From: Desulfopila sp. IMCC35006
Lineage (GTDB): Bacteria; Desulfobacterota; Desulfobulbia; Desulfobulbales; Desulfocapsaceae
Reading direction: 5' to 3'
DNA length: 64,000 bases
Assembly (NCBI RefSeq): GCF_005116645.1
Contig: NZ_SWCM01000010.1
Span: 62,001 to 126,000, forward strand
Positions 1-7,812 of this stretch are shown here, in pieces. The notes beneath the pieces were generated by a model. It worked only from the letters and a program-made list of their open reading frames with translations. It ran no database searches and was not told the origin of the DNA. The stretch's first letter is position 1, and each line of letters opens with the position of its first letter. Position numbers and translations under genes: made by a program.

Positions 1-1
1 A

Positions 2-226
2 ACTGCCGTCGAGTTTCAGCTGCTGAGCATTCTGGCTGGCAGGCCGGGACAGATTTTCAGCCGGGACCAGTTAATGGATCGCATCTACACCGACCGTCGT
101 ATCGTCTGCGATCGGACTATAGACAGCCATATTAAAAAACTGCGAAAAAAAATTGCCGTGGCCGCTCCAGACCTCGAGCTGATTCAGTCTGTTTACAGTG
201 TTGGATATAAGTACAGAAATCCATGA
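2..226 (+). CDS. Response regulator, C-terminal DNA-binding domain (5' partial)
   Basis: The frame is open from the window edge and ends at TGA 224-226, giving 74 residues. They form an OmpR/PhoB-type winged helix: the recognition-helix region reads CDRTIDSHIKKLRKKI and the C-terminal wing ends in VYSVGYKY. The YTDRRIVCDRTIDSHIK stretch resembles BaeR-like regulators. The receiver domain and any partner histidine kinase lie outside the window, so signal and target genes cannot be inferred. Family assignment is firm; the subfamily is a guess. Confidence 0.85.
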   Translation, partial: TAVEFQLLSILAGRPGQIFSRDQLMDRIYTDRRIVCDRTIDSHIKKLRKKIAVAAPDLELIQSVYSVGYKYRNP

Positions 227-449
227 TGCCGTGCGATGCTTGATCTGGAAATATGCATCTGTACCGTCGCGCGGTTTCTGCGGTTTATGCTGAAAATGAC
301 CAAAGGACGACCAACCCAGAGCACTTTGAGGAAAATTATTCTCTTGTAAAAACAAAGGAATAATTTGTAAGGTACGCAGTAATTATAGCGTTGTCGCCGA
401 GAGACAAGTTCTGTTTTTCCTCCTGGAACAATTATTTGGTGAGGGTCCC

Positions 450-1643
450 ATGACTATAGGCGCACCTCGAGAAGTAACTACCCCGCACCGGCAGATCCCT
501 TTAGAAATTCCACAAGGTGTTGCCCCGACGGAGTTTTTCAACAGTCCCTGCAATCTGCGTCATCTTGCCCGAGAAAACGGGCTGTTGCGCACCCCGGAAG
601 GCTTCCTCCTTTATCGCAAGGCGATTGGTCATTCCAATCTCTTTGATACCTCTATTATTTACGATACCTCACAGAAAGTGCTTGATCCCATGGGCCGACC
701 GGTCCGTCGTGACCAGCTTTCACGGGGGGAAAATCTGGTTTTTAGCCGGATGACCAAAGTGGTGATGGATTTCATGTTGGAGAAATATCCCGATCCTGAA
801 AAACATCTGGTGTTCTGCGGGGAAGCCAGTCTGGATGCGACCTGGCCGCTGAATAAGTCCGGGGTGCCGAGCATTCGTATGATCCATAACCATTTCATGG
901 TCTTTGAAAACTCTCTGCTGGCATCCTCGCCCCATGCAGCCGAAGATAATCCAAATCTGACCGACAGCGGCCATAACGGTCTCTTTCTCGATTATTTAAG
1001 TGATGTCTATCGGCGGTTTCTGGGGGTCATGGAGTTCGAAGTGCTCCGTCCGATTCAGCCTGAAAAATGTAAACTGGCTATCACCGGGTATCCTCAGGGC
1101 TTGCCCAGCTGGGAGGTTGTCGGCGGGGCAGCTTCGCTCAGCAGAGGGCAGTTCTGGAAAGAATACGATATGGTTCTTAAAGGGTTTCTCGATTTTTACC
1201 GGGCTCTGTTTGCCCTGGTTGCGGCGGAGGACAACAGGATTCCCGCCGATGCTGCATTTCCTGATCAAATCGAAGATATCCTGCTCTTTAGCGACCAGTT
1301 CCATCAGGCGGCCCGGATGCTGCGTTTGCAGGTACTGGAAGATCCGTTGTTTGCCAATCAGATTAGGTGGAAACCTGCTTATAAACAATTGCTGTACCGG
1401 GATGATGCCGGGCGGTTGATCGTCACGATCAGTCAGAACTCTGTTGGTAATGCCATCACCGAGCTGCTTGGCATTGTCGTTAAAAGAGTTGTCGACGAGC
1501 AGGCCTACGCCGAGGTGGAGGGAGCTCTGGTGGAAAACCTGCTGGAGTTGAGAAATCGGCTGGTTCGCTACAACCTCGGGACACCCATTGCAGCCCCATC
1601 ATGGCCCCACGGCCGTTTTGTGGCCCCGGCCAAAGATTTCTAA
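450..1643 (+). CDS. Conserved-looking hypothetical protein, 397 aa
   Basis: I do not recognise this family. The start ATG is preceded by a GAGGG ribosome-binding site. The product has no signal peptide or membrane segment, so it is probably cytosolic. A possible metal or nucleotide site is SIRMIHNHFMVF near residue 145, where His-x-His within a hydrophobic strand faintly recalls HIT/GalT-type histidine motifs, but the rest does not let me confirm that. Further features are a Cys (LVFCGEAS, about residue 122) and a mixed alpha/beta middle. The stop is followed after about 24 bases by a small ORF on the same strand, suggesting a two-gene transcription unit. It could be an uncharacterised nucleotidyltransferase/phosphorylase, with low certainty. 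Confidence 0.7.
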   Translation: MTIGAPREVTTPHRQIPLEIPQGVAPTEFFNSPCNLRHLARENGLLRTPEGFLLYRKAIGHSNLFDTSIIYDTSQKVLDPMGRPVRRDQLSRGENLVFSRMTKVVMDFMLEKYPDPEKHLVFCGEASLDATWPLNKSGVPSIRMIHNHFMVFENSLLASSPHAAEDNPNLTDSGHNGLFLDYLSDVYRRFLGVMEFEVLRPIQPEKCKLAITGYPQGLPSWEVVGGAASLSRGQFWKEYDMVLKGFLDFYRALFALVAAEDNRIPADAAFPDQIEDILLFSDQFHQAARMLRLQVLEDPLFANQIRWKPAYKQLLYRDDAGRLIVTISQNSVGNAITELLGIVVKRVVDEQAYAEVEGALVENLLELRNRLVRYNLGTPIAAPSWPHGRFVAPAKDF

Positions 1644-1667
1644 AGAGTTGAGGTGGTTGAAGGAGAT

Positions 1668-1928
1668 ATGCTTATTCCAATAGACAACAATCCGGATATT
1701 GATACGGACAGAGATCTCAGTTCTGCCGAGCGGCACATTGTGCAGAAACTTTTCGGCTGGAAAACCATGGTGCACTCAGTTGCCGAGTTCCGGCAGAAAA
1801 AAGAATCGGCACTGGTCATGGGTTGGAACAATTCCGGGCCTATCAGGGAAAGCAGGGCTCTGGCGCTGGTGGCAAAGCAGCTGGAAAAAGAGATTGTCCA
1901 TCGTCTAAGCCCGGGAAACGGGAAATAG
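1668..1928 (+). CDS. Small hypothetical protein, 86 aa
   Basis: Not recognised. ATG 1668 lies very close to an AAGGAGA sequence; an in-frame GTG at 1653 is the alternative start and would add five residues. The protein is soluble, acidic at the N terminus (IDNNPDIDTDRDLSS) and basic/helical at the C terminus (LVAKQLEKEIVHRL). It follows the 397-aa unknown gene with little space, so the two are probably co-transcribed and may act together. The function is unknown. Coding status rests on spacing, ribosome-binding sequence and codon use. Confidence 0.6.
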   Translation: MLIPIDNNPDIDTDRDLSSAERHIVQKLFGWKTMVHSVAEFRQKKESALVMGWNNSGPIRESRALALVAKQLEKEIVHRLSPGNGK

Positions 1929-1940
1929 GTCGGGATTCTT

Positions 1941-2212
1941 TTTAATACTTGTGCTGGGCGGGGCTCTGTTCAGTACTTCCTTGAGGGGCGTTCAGTTGAT
2001 TGCTGGTGGTTTTCACTAATCCCGCCAAACAGCGTTGCGGGACTCTGTTTGGTACCCCCTTGAGGGGTGTAAGTTTATTGCTGATGGGGTTTTCACTAAT
2101 CCCGCCAAACAGCATTGCGGGACTCTGTTCAGTACCCCCTTGAGGGGTGTAAGTTCATTCACGAAATAAAGTACTTGTAAAGAGCACAAGTACTTTATTT
2201 CTAATTCACTAA
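1941..2212 (+). repeat. Structured dispersed repeat, family A copy 1
   Basis: This region holds about 2.5 tandem units with an 80-base period (the CCCGCCAAACAGC blocks begin near 2021 and 2101; a diverged unit precedes them). It closes with a terminal hairpin: a perfect 16-bp stem, arms 2163-2178 and 2186-2201, with a 7-nt loop. The stem is built as GAAATAA + AGTA + CTTGT. Related copies lie at 38300-38635 (opposite orientation) and 57939-58123. The outer end overlaps the stop codon of the neighbouring minus-strand flavodoxin gene. No ORF or transposase is present. Confidence 0.85.
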
Positions 2213-2682
2213 AAAATACCAAAATCGACGCCCGCGGCAAGGGTCTGCCCCAGCTCTTCCACGGCGGCCAGATCTTGTGCCGTCGGCGGGCCAGCGACTC
2301 GCAAATGTTCCTGCACCTGTTTCCATTTATAGCCGGCAGCGATTCTTTCAATCTGGGTTATTGCCCCCCGTCCGTCATTTCCCGCACAGACAAAGACGAT
2401 AAAAGGCAGACCTGTAGTTTTGTCCTTTGCGGCCTCATATGTTCGATCGAAAAAATCTTTGATCATCCCGGCCATTGTCCCAAAATATTCGGGAGAACCG
2501 ATGGCAATTGCCCTGCAGGCCAGAAGGTCTTCGAGACTGGCTTCAGCCGCTTTTTTGAAGACGACGGTTATGTTGGGTTCTTTTGCCGCGCCTCTTGCAA
2601 AACTCTCCGCCATCCGTTTCATGGTGCCGCCCTGGGAGTGGTATATAACCAGGATGTTTTTTTTCAGCGTATGCTCCTTCAT
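2209..2682 (-). CDS. Flavodoxin / NAD(P)H-dependent FMN reductase-like protein
   Basis: The 157-aa product has the flavodoxin fold. The N-terminal strand and phosphate-binding loop for FMN read ILVIYHSQGGTMKRMAE, and the later loop AIGSPEYFGTMAGMIKDFFDR is typical of WrbA/NADPH-dependent FMN reductase-like flavodoxins. I chose the ATG at 2682; a GTG at 2715 in the same frame would add 11 residues but has no better ribosome-binding site. It probably acts as a cytosolic electron carrier or FMN-dependent reductase; the substrate is unknown. Its TAG stop is supplied by the end of the adjacent repeat element. Confidence 0.85.
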   Translation of the reverse strand: MKEHTLKKNILVIYHSQGGTMKRMAESFARGAAKEPNITVVFKKAAEASLEDLLACRAIAIGSPEYFGTMAGMIKDFFDRTYEAAKDKTTGLPFIVFVCAGNDGRGAITQIERIAAGYKWKQVQEHLRVAGPPTAQDLAAVEELGQTLAAGVDFGIF

Positions 2683-2748
2683 GTTGAAATACCGTATTTC
2701 GGCCAAGAAAGGCACTGTTTGCTAATGGGAGCTCAGTGCCTCTTGATT

Positions 2749-4038
2749 TTAGCTGGCAATATTTTCCAGCACCATGGCCATCCCCTGACCGCCGCCAATA
2801 CACAGAGAAGCCAGCCCCAGTGCCTGGTTGTTGCGTTTCATCTGGTTCATCAGCGTGACCAGGATACGGGCCCCGGTACAGCCGATGGGGTGGCCAAGAG
2901 AAATGCCGCTGCCGAGCACGTTGGTTTTCTCGATGTCGCAGCCGAGTTCGCGTATGCAGGCGATCGCCTGGGCGGCAAAGGCCTCGTTCAATTCGATACT
3001 GTCAAAGTCGTCGATGGTCAGCTTATGTCTGGCCATGATTTTGCGCACCGCCGGTATCGGGCCTAAGCCCATATAGGCGGGATCAAGACCGGCGGAGGAA
3101 TGGGCCTTGATTTTCACCAGTGGTTTGAGACCTAATTCACGGGCCTTGTCGGCGGACATAATAAGCAGGGCGGCGGCGGCATCATTTAAGCCGGATGCAT
3201 TGCCGGCGGTTACCGTACCGTCTTTTTTAAAGGCAGGACGCAGTTTGGCCATTTTCTCGGTGCTGGTTTCCATGGGTCGTTCGTCGACGGCAAAGATGCG
3301 CGGGTCTCCTTTTCGCTGCGGGATTGCTACCGGTACAATCTCTTTTTCAAAGAGTCCTTTACTGATGGCGGCGATGGCCCGCTGATGGCTGAGTGCGCCG
3401 ATTTCATCCTGCTCCTGACGAGAGATGCCATATTTTGCGGCGATGTTTTCTGCGGTCATGCCCATATGATAGCCATAAAAAATTTCATGGAGGCCATCGA
3501 ACACCATCAGGTCGACCATCTGTGCATCTCCCATTCGCTGGCCCCAGCGGGCTGCCGGCAGGCCGTAGGGGACGAGGCTCATATTTTCCATGCCCCCGGC
3601 CAGAATAATATCGGCGTCGCCGCAGCGTATCGCCTGAACCGCCAGAGCGACAGCCTCCATACCTGAGGCACACAGCTTGTTGATGGAGGTGGCGCTGGCC
3701 TCTTTTGGGATGCCTGCTTTGATCATTGCCTGGCGGGCGACGTTCTGGCCCTGGCCGGCACCGATGACGTTGCCCATGATGACCTGGTCTATTTCCACCG
3801 GTTGAGAGCTGCTTGCATAGTCATAGTATCGACTCTCCAGTTCAATCTGTCCCGCATCCCGGATTTTGTCTGCACCAAATTTGATACACTCTTCGCTTGC
3901 AACAGGGCGCAAGCCTGCAGCATGCAGGGTGCCCTTTAGGACCTGGGCGCCTAAATCGACGACCGGCGTGGCTTTCAAGGTACCGCCGTAACTGCCGATC
4001 GCCGTTCTGCTGCCGTTTACTATCACCACTTCTTTCAT
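2749..4038 (-). CDS. Acetyl-CoA C-acetyltransferase (thiolase)
   Basis: Thiolases condense two acetyl-CoA to acetoacetyl-CoA or cleave 3-ketoacyl-CoA. The nucleophilic Cys is in NKLCASGMEAV (about residue 123), the catalytic His in GHPIGCTGAR and the second Cys in SLCIGGGQGMAMV near the C terminus. At 429 aa it is longer than the usual 390-395 because of an extra segment at about residues 45-80 (EECIKFGADKIRDAGQIELE). Start: ATG 4038 with a GGAGG site. It lies just upstream of a short-chain dehydrogenase on the same strand and near a degraded CoA-transferase, pointing to a C4 (acetoacetyl/3-hydroxybutyryl) metabolism cluster. The gene name (thlA, atoB or phaA) is undecided. Confidence 0.93.
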   Translation of the reverse strand: MKEVVIVNGSRTAIGSYGGTLKATPVVDLGAQVLKGTLHAAGLRPVASEECIKFGADKIRDAGQIELESRYYDYASSSQPVEIDQVIMGNVIGAGQGQNVARQAMIKAGIPKEASATSINKLCASGMEAVALAVQAIRCGDADIILAGGMENMSLVPYGLPAARWGQRMGDAQMVDLMVFDGLHEIFYGYHMGMTAENIAAKYGISRQEQDEIGALSHQRAIAAISKGLFEKEIVPVAIPQRKGDPRIFAVDERPMETSTEKMAKLRPAFKKDGTVTAGNASGLNDAAAALLIMSADKARELGLKPLVKIKAHSSAGLDPAYMGLGPIPAVRKIMARHKLTIDDFDSIELNEAFAAQAIACIRELGCDIEKTNVLGSGISLGHPIGCTGARILVTLMNQMKRNNQALGLASLCIGGGQGMAMVLENIAS

Positions 4039-4085
4039 GCCTGTATCCTCCGTATTAAAAATATGCAGTCGTTAAACATCTGGAA

Positions 4086-4880
4086 TTACCCCTTCGAGCC
4101 CAGACGTAATCCACCGTGGATGAAAACCGTTTCGCCGGCCATAGCCTCGTTTTTGTAGAGTTCGGCAACCAGCGAAATTACCTCTTCCGGCTCAATGAGT
4201 CGGCCAATGGGTACCTGATCGATAATTTTGCCGAGGACCTTTTCATCGATATTTTTCACCATCTGCGTCCCTACATAGCCGGGCGCTACGGCCATACAGC
4301 GAATTTTGTCGGCAATATTACGCCTGAAAAATTCGGCAGTCAGGACCTTCGGCATAACCGCCATGGCAGCTTTTGATGAAGAATAGTTGATCTGGCCGGC
4401 CGTTCCCAGAGATCCTGTGGATGATACCAGACAGATAAGCCCCCTGCAGTCATGATTGATCATCTGTTCAACACATTCCCGCACGGTCAGAAAGACCCCG
4501 GTAAGGTTTATATCGATAACGCGTTGGAACAGCTCAAGGGACATCTTGCCGGTAACTTTTCCCGTTGTGCGATCCGTTTTGATCATCATGGCATCGCCGG
4601 TTATCCCGGCAAAAGGCGCCACAAGGTTGATGGCACCAAATTTTTCAATGGCATACTGCGCCAGCCTGCTGCAATCATCTTCTTTCGTCACGTTACAGAC
4701 AATGGAGGCGACTTCACTGCTTATTTTCTGCAACTCTTTTTCGGTCGTTTGCAATGCTTCTTCCTGGATATCCGCAATAACCGCTTTCCCGCCTTCTTTC
4801 AGCCAGTATTCAGCCAGTGTCTTGCCAATGCCCCCGCTGCCGCCGGTGATGACCGCGACGGATCCTTTAATTGCCAGCAT
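4086..4880 (-). CDS. SDR-family oxidoreductase (FabG-like)
   Basis: Classical short-chain dehydrogenase/reductase, 264 aa. The NAD(P)-binding glycine motif is GGSGGIG (residues 13-19), with an acidic residue in VIADIQ after beta-2 that favours NAD(H). The catalytic Ser is in LVSSTGS (about 153) and the Tyr/Lys pair in YSSSK (166-170). The start has an AAAGGAG site. It sits upstream of the thiolase with a 47-base gap, so a joint role as 3-hydroxybutyryl/3-ketoacyl-CoA dehydrogenase is plausible, but the substrate cannot be read from sequence. Confidence 0.9.
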   Translation of the reverse strand: MLAIKGSVAVITGGSGGIGKTLAEYWLKEGGKAVIADIQEEALQTTEKELQKISSEVASIVCNVTKEDDCSRLAQYAIEKFGAINLVAPFAGITGDAMMIKTDRTTGKVTGKMSLELFQRVIDINLTGVFLTVRECVEQMINHDCRGLICLVSSTGSLGTAGQINYSSSKAAMAVMPKVLTAEFFRRNIADKIRCMAVAPGYVGTQMVKNIDEKVLGKIIDQVPIGRLIEPEEVISLVAELYKNEAMAGETVFIHGGLRLGSKG

Positions 4881-5072
4881 TTTTTTCTCCTTTTTGAATT
4901 GTAAAAATTTCGTGTTGTTCAGTCCTCTGTAGAAATGATCAGAATAAACATTTTACCCTGATCTGCAACAGTGCAATCTCTGCGCCAACCGTTCAATCTT
5001 GCTATCACCCCGTGCGCAGCAGCACTGTCCTGCATTCCTTGTACCACGCATGGTATATTTATTGCTCTGGTC

Positions 5073-5511
5073 AATGTCAGTAAATTCGGCAAGAATCTGG
5101 CCGGAGCCGGCGGCTTTATCAACATCAGCCAGAATGCCCGCAAGGTCGTTTTTGTCGGCACCTTTACCGCAGGTGGCCTGGAGATGGCTATAGAGGATGG
5201 TGCGCTGTGTATGACTCAGGAAGGCAAGGCGAAGAAGTTTGTTCAGGGAACCGTGGAGCATGTCACTTTTCAGTGGGCGGTATGCAGCCAGAAGAGGGCA
5301 GAAAGTGGTGTATATTACCGAACGCTGTGTCTTTCTGCTGACTTCAGATGGCCTGGAAATCACTGAAATTGCACCGGGAATTGATCTCCAAAAGGAAATT
5401 CTCGACCAGATGGATTTTATGCCCATCATCAGTGGAAAACCCCGTTTGATGGACAGCAGGATATTTCTTCCGGCGGTGATGGAGATGAAACTCTCGCCCG
5501 TGGTTGTTTAA
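5073..5511 (+). pseudogene. Remnant of acyl-CoA:acetate/3-ketoacid CoA-transferase (C-terminal part)
   Basis: The frame starting at 5073 reads [15 protein letters not shown], then [20 protein letters not shown], characteristic of the C-terminal half of YdiF/Pct-type CoA-transferases. At about 5271 one extra C shifts the frame; the continuation reads [19 protein letters not shown], then [12 protein letters not shown] and LMDSRIF before TAA 5509-5511. The N-terminal two thirds, including the catalytic Glu region, are missing. The gene is therefore truncated and frameshifted. It lies opposite to the thiolase/SDR pair and next to a truncated sigma54 regulator, consistent with decay of a short-chain acyl-CoA utilisation locus. 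Confidence 0.85.
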
Positions 5512-5540
5512 ACCTCCTTCAACCGGGCACCCTCCCTGCT

Positions 5541-5918
5541 TCAGCCGGGAAGAAGGGCGATATTGTATCTGGCTATTTTCTTATACAGCAGAGTGCGGTG
5601 GATACCCAGTAACTCCGCTGTTTTGACCTTATGGTAGCCGGTCATCTTCAGGGCATCCTGGATGGCAACTTTTTCCGCTTTAGCCACCACCTCTTTCAGG
5701 AGTGAACCCGGGCCAACAGCTCGGGGCTCTTTGCCGCGGTGCAGGTAAAACCGCAGATCGGCTGCGGTCACCCGATCGCCTTCAAGTGTCGCCATGGTCC
5801 GTTCCATAACATTATTCAACTCCCGGACATTTCCCGGCCAGCTGTGTCGCATGAGCAGGGTCTCGGCGGTTTGGATACGATTGTCCAGCCGACAAGCATC
5901 GGTATGCAGGTATGCGCT
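5541..5918 (-). pseudogene. Remnant of NtrC-type sigma54 activator (C-terminal part)
   Basis: The open frame carries the end of an AAA+ sigma54-interacting domain (HSWPGNVRELNNVMER) followed by a Fis-type helix-turn-helix (VKTAELLGIHRTLLYKKI). The receiver and nearly all of the AAA+ domain are absent. Upstream, just past the in-frame TGA at 5919-5921, the same frame gives TGSHGTG, which looks like a damaged Walker A (TGESGTG), suggesting an internal deletion. If translated from the ATG at 5852 it would yield a 103-aa DNA-binding fragment. It may once have controlled the adjacent CoA-transferase locus. Confidence 0.75.
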
Positions 5919-5943
5919 TCATCCGGTGCCGTGTGACCCTGTC

Positions 5944-6111
5944 CTATTCGTCCTTCTTTATCTCGCGTATGGTCACATTTGAGCCAAAAGGCGGTTGGAC
6001 ACAGCGACATTTATACAGTATCTCCATCTGCAGCAGGGCATTGTCGATGATCTCTTCTTCCTCGAAGGTGTTGTCCTGTTCTTTTTTGTTGTTTTCTTTT
6101 CTTGTCTCCAT
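5944..6111 (-). CDS. Small hypothetical protein, 55 aa
   Basis: ATG 6111 is preceded by an AGAGG site at good spacing; the stop is TAG 5944-5946. The product is highly charged: it begins METRKENNKKEQDNTFEEEE and ends in GSNVTIREIKKDE, with a CRC motif in the middle. I do not recognise it. It lies in a decayed region, so it may be a genuine small protein or a chance frame. The good ribosome-binding sequence is the main support. Confidence 0.4.
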   Translation of the reverse strand: METRKENNKKEQDNTFEEEEIIDNALLQMEILYKCRCVQPPFGSNVTIREIKKDE

Positions 6112-6271
6112 ACTGCAACCTCTTTTGCATTCTAGGCTATTGTGAAATTGGATGTTGCGCCGGTTTTTCTTTAAGCATCGCCAGCTGCTCCCGGTAATCG
6201 GGAGCCAGAAAAGAGAGTACGAATTTAAAAATCAGGAAGCAACCCTTATTTTTTATCGGCTGTAAACTGAA

Positions 6272-7486
6272 TCAGTTGCGACGGATACCGGAGACCACAA
6301 AAAGCGGGTCGGCTAGATACAGCCGGTCGCTGTGTCGATCTTCGGCTGGCCTTGGGTAGCCGCGCAGTGATTCTGTGCGTAATTGCTTGAAACCTTTTTC
6401 GTGCAGGAAATAGTTGAGAACCAGCCCCTGTCTCTCGAAGGGGTGTAAATCTGCCCATGGTTCAATCTGTTTGCCGGGAAACCAGCGATCGGATGCAATA
6501 ACCACGAAAATTCCCCCAGGGCGAAGAATTCTTGCAACTTCGGCCATCACTTCACGAGGTCGGACCAGGTATTCGATGGACACCGTACAGATAACCGCAT
6601 CGAAATGGTGGTCGCTAAAGGGGAGCAGCGGCTGTATATTAAGGTCGTGAACAAGAGAGAAAGATAACTGTTTATTACTTTCCAGTTCTTCCCTGTTGAG
6701 TCCGATACCGGTAACGTGACAATCCCGTAAAGTATTGGGGAGATGGGACTGCCAACTGCTCATGAGATCGAGAATCTTTGACCCCGGCGCTAACAGTCGT
6801 CCATATATAGCCCGGACGTGCGCTCGTGCCGTGCTGTCAAGATGATGAACGAGTCTCGGGAGTCGATAAAATGTGCTGTCTTCCTCTTTGCTCTCTCTGC
6901 TCAGGGGATATGGCATATAGGGATGTGTCGTACATCTCGCGTCGGGCACCTGCATGCCCGGACCGTTTATCGTGAGCAGCTCGGCAATATCATTGGCCGC
7001 ACCGCCACGCTGTGAGGCCGTATCCAAGGACTGTATCATTGTGGCCTCAACTGTCAGCGCAGATTTGGCCAGGGGATGATTGGTGTCGGCAACGAGGGTG
7101 TTGGCCGATGCTGCTATGAGTCTGAACGGGGTTGTGGTTTCCGGAAATGAATTGAGCGCTTTCCAGGCATAACTCTGTGGATAAAACCTTCCGGGGAGAG
7201 GGCGCGACAAAGTCGAGTCATGTCCGTTAACAAAGAGATGTTTAGGAAATTCAATAATTTTTTTCTCAGTATATTCAGGTACCAGGCCTCCCGCATCAAA
7301 AGCTTCCCGATAGACATCTCCCGGAGATAGGGCGGCGATATTTTGCCGCAGATTTCCTGGAAAAAAATCCCGCCAGAAATCAATTTTCTCTGCGTACCAT
7401 CGGTCGTTGTGCAGGCCATACTGGCTCTGCCATTGAAGAGACAATTCCAGTACCGCCCGCTTTGCCGTTGTATTCTTTTTCATCAT
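6272..7486 (-). CDS. SAM-dependent methyltransferase (type 11 domain), 404 aa
   Basis: The C-terminal half is a class I methyltransferase. Motif I is diverged (KILDLMSSWQSHLP), the acidic residue after beta-2 is replaced in TGIGLNREEL, and the later motifs are clear: FDAVICTVSIEYLVRP and EVARILRPGGIFVVIASD. The first about 220 residues are an unrecognised domain with several aromatic/proline-rich stretches. I chose ATG 7486 because AGAGGA lies just upstream; in-frame ATGs at 7525 and 7522 lack this. It is divergent from the DUF3833-lipid operon, with 326 bases between them, and may share its regulation. Substrate unknown. Confidence 0.8.
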   Translation of the reverse strand: MMKKNTTAKRAVLELSLQWQSQYGLHNDRWYAEKIDFWRDFFPGNLRQNIAALSPGDVYREAFDAGGLVPEYTEKKIIEFPKHLFVNGHDSTLSRPLPGRFYPQSYAWKALNSFPETTTPFRLIAASANTLVADTNHPLAKSALTVEATMIQSLDTASQRGGAANDIAELLTINGPGMQVPDARCTTHPYMPYPLSRESKEEDSTFYRLPRLVHHLDSTARAHVRAIYGRLLAPGSKILDLMSSWQSHLPNTLRDCHVTGIGLNREELESNKQLSFSLVHDLNIQPLLPFSDHHFDAVICTVSIEYLVRPREVMAEVARILRPGGIFVVIASDRWFPGKQIEPWADLHPFERQGLVLNYFLHEKGFKQLRTESLRGYPRPAEDRHSDRLYLADPLFVVSGIRRN

Positions 7487-7812
7487 ACAATCCTCTCGCG
7501 TGAAAATGTTGCCCGCCTCCATCATTGATTTTCAGTCCATCTCTCCCAACAAATTACCTCCAGACACATCCTGTTTCAATGATAAGAAATAGATGGAGTA
7601 TTGATAGTAACAACACTTACTGAGCGTGGTGCGTACCAAGGTGAGCGGGGCAATCATGATCCCATGTGCACAGGAGCAACTGTCATTTGTATGATAGTAT
7701 TTGCTATCAATAAACAGCATCTAGGCTATCGTTGCGCGGGTTGTTTCCAATCTTATAATATATTCCATGATAGGTTCTACCCCACCCAATCAGAAAAAAG
7801 GAAGGAACCCCG
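7487..7812. other. Intergenic region between divergent genes
   Basis: This 326-base region contains no convincing ORF. It should hold promoters for the minus-strand methyltransferase and the plus-strand lipoprotein operon. A perfect 6-bp palindrome (TGATAG-N6-CTATCA, 7692-7709) is the clearest possible operator; related CTATC/GATAG words occur nearby (about 7600 and 7723). I could not identify a convincing -35/-10 pair or a singlet-oxygen-type ECF promoter. Confidence 0.4.
7692..7709. promoter_or_regulatory. Possible operator palindrome
   Basis: TGATAGTATTTGCTATCA is a perfect inverted repeat with 6-bp arms and a 6-bp spacer, about 100 bases upstream of the DUF3833 gene in an AT-rich stretch. 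The arrangement fits a dimeric helix-turn-helix repressor or activator. No regulator gene is adjacent, so this is a weak inference. Confidence 0.3.

Noticed and set aside
6272-6274. TGA of the methyltransferase as a selenocysteine codon
   Set aside because: The codon is not at a redox motif, the domain is complete before it, and no obvious hairpin with SECIS spacing follows; kept only as a low-interest finding.
7487-7812. ECF-sigma (singlet-oxygen type) promoter for the lipid operon
   Set aside because: A TGATCC occurs at about 7659, but no matching -10 at the required spacing.
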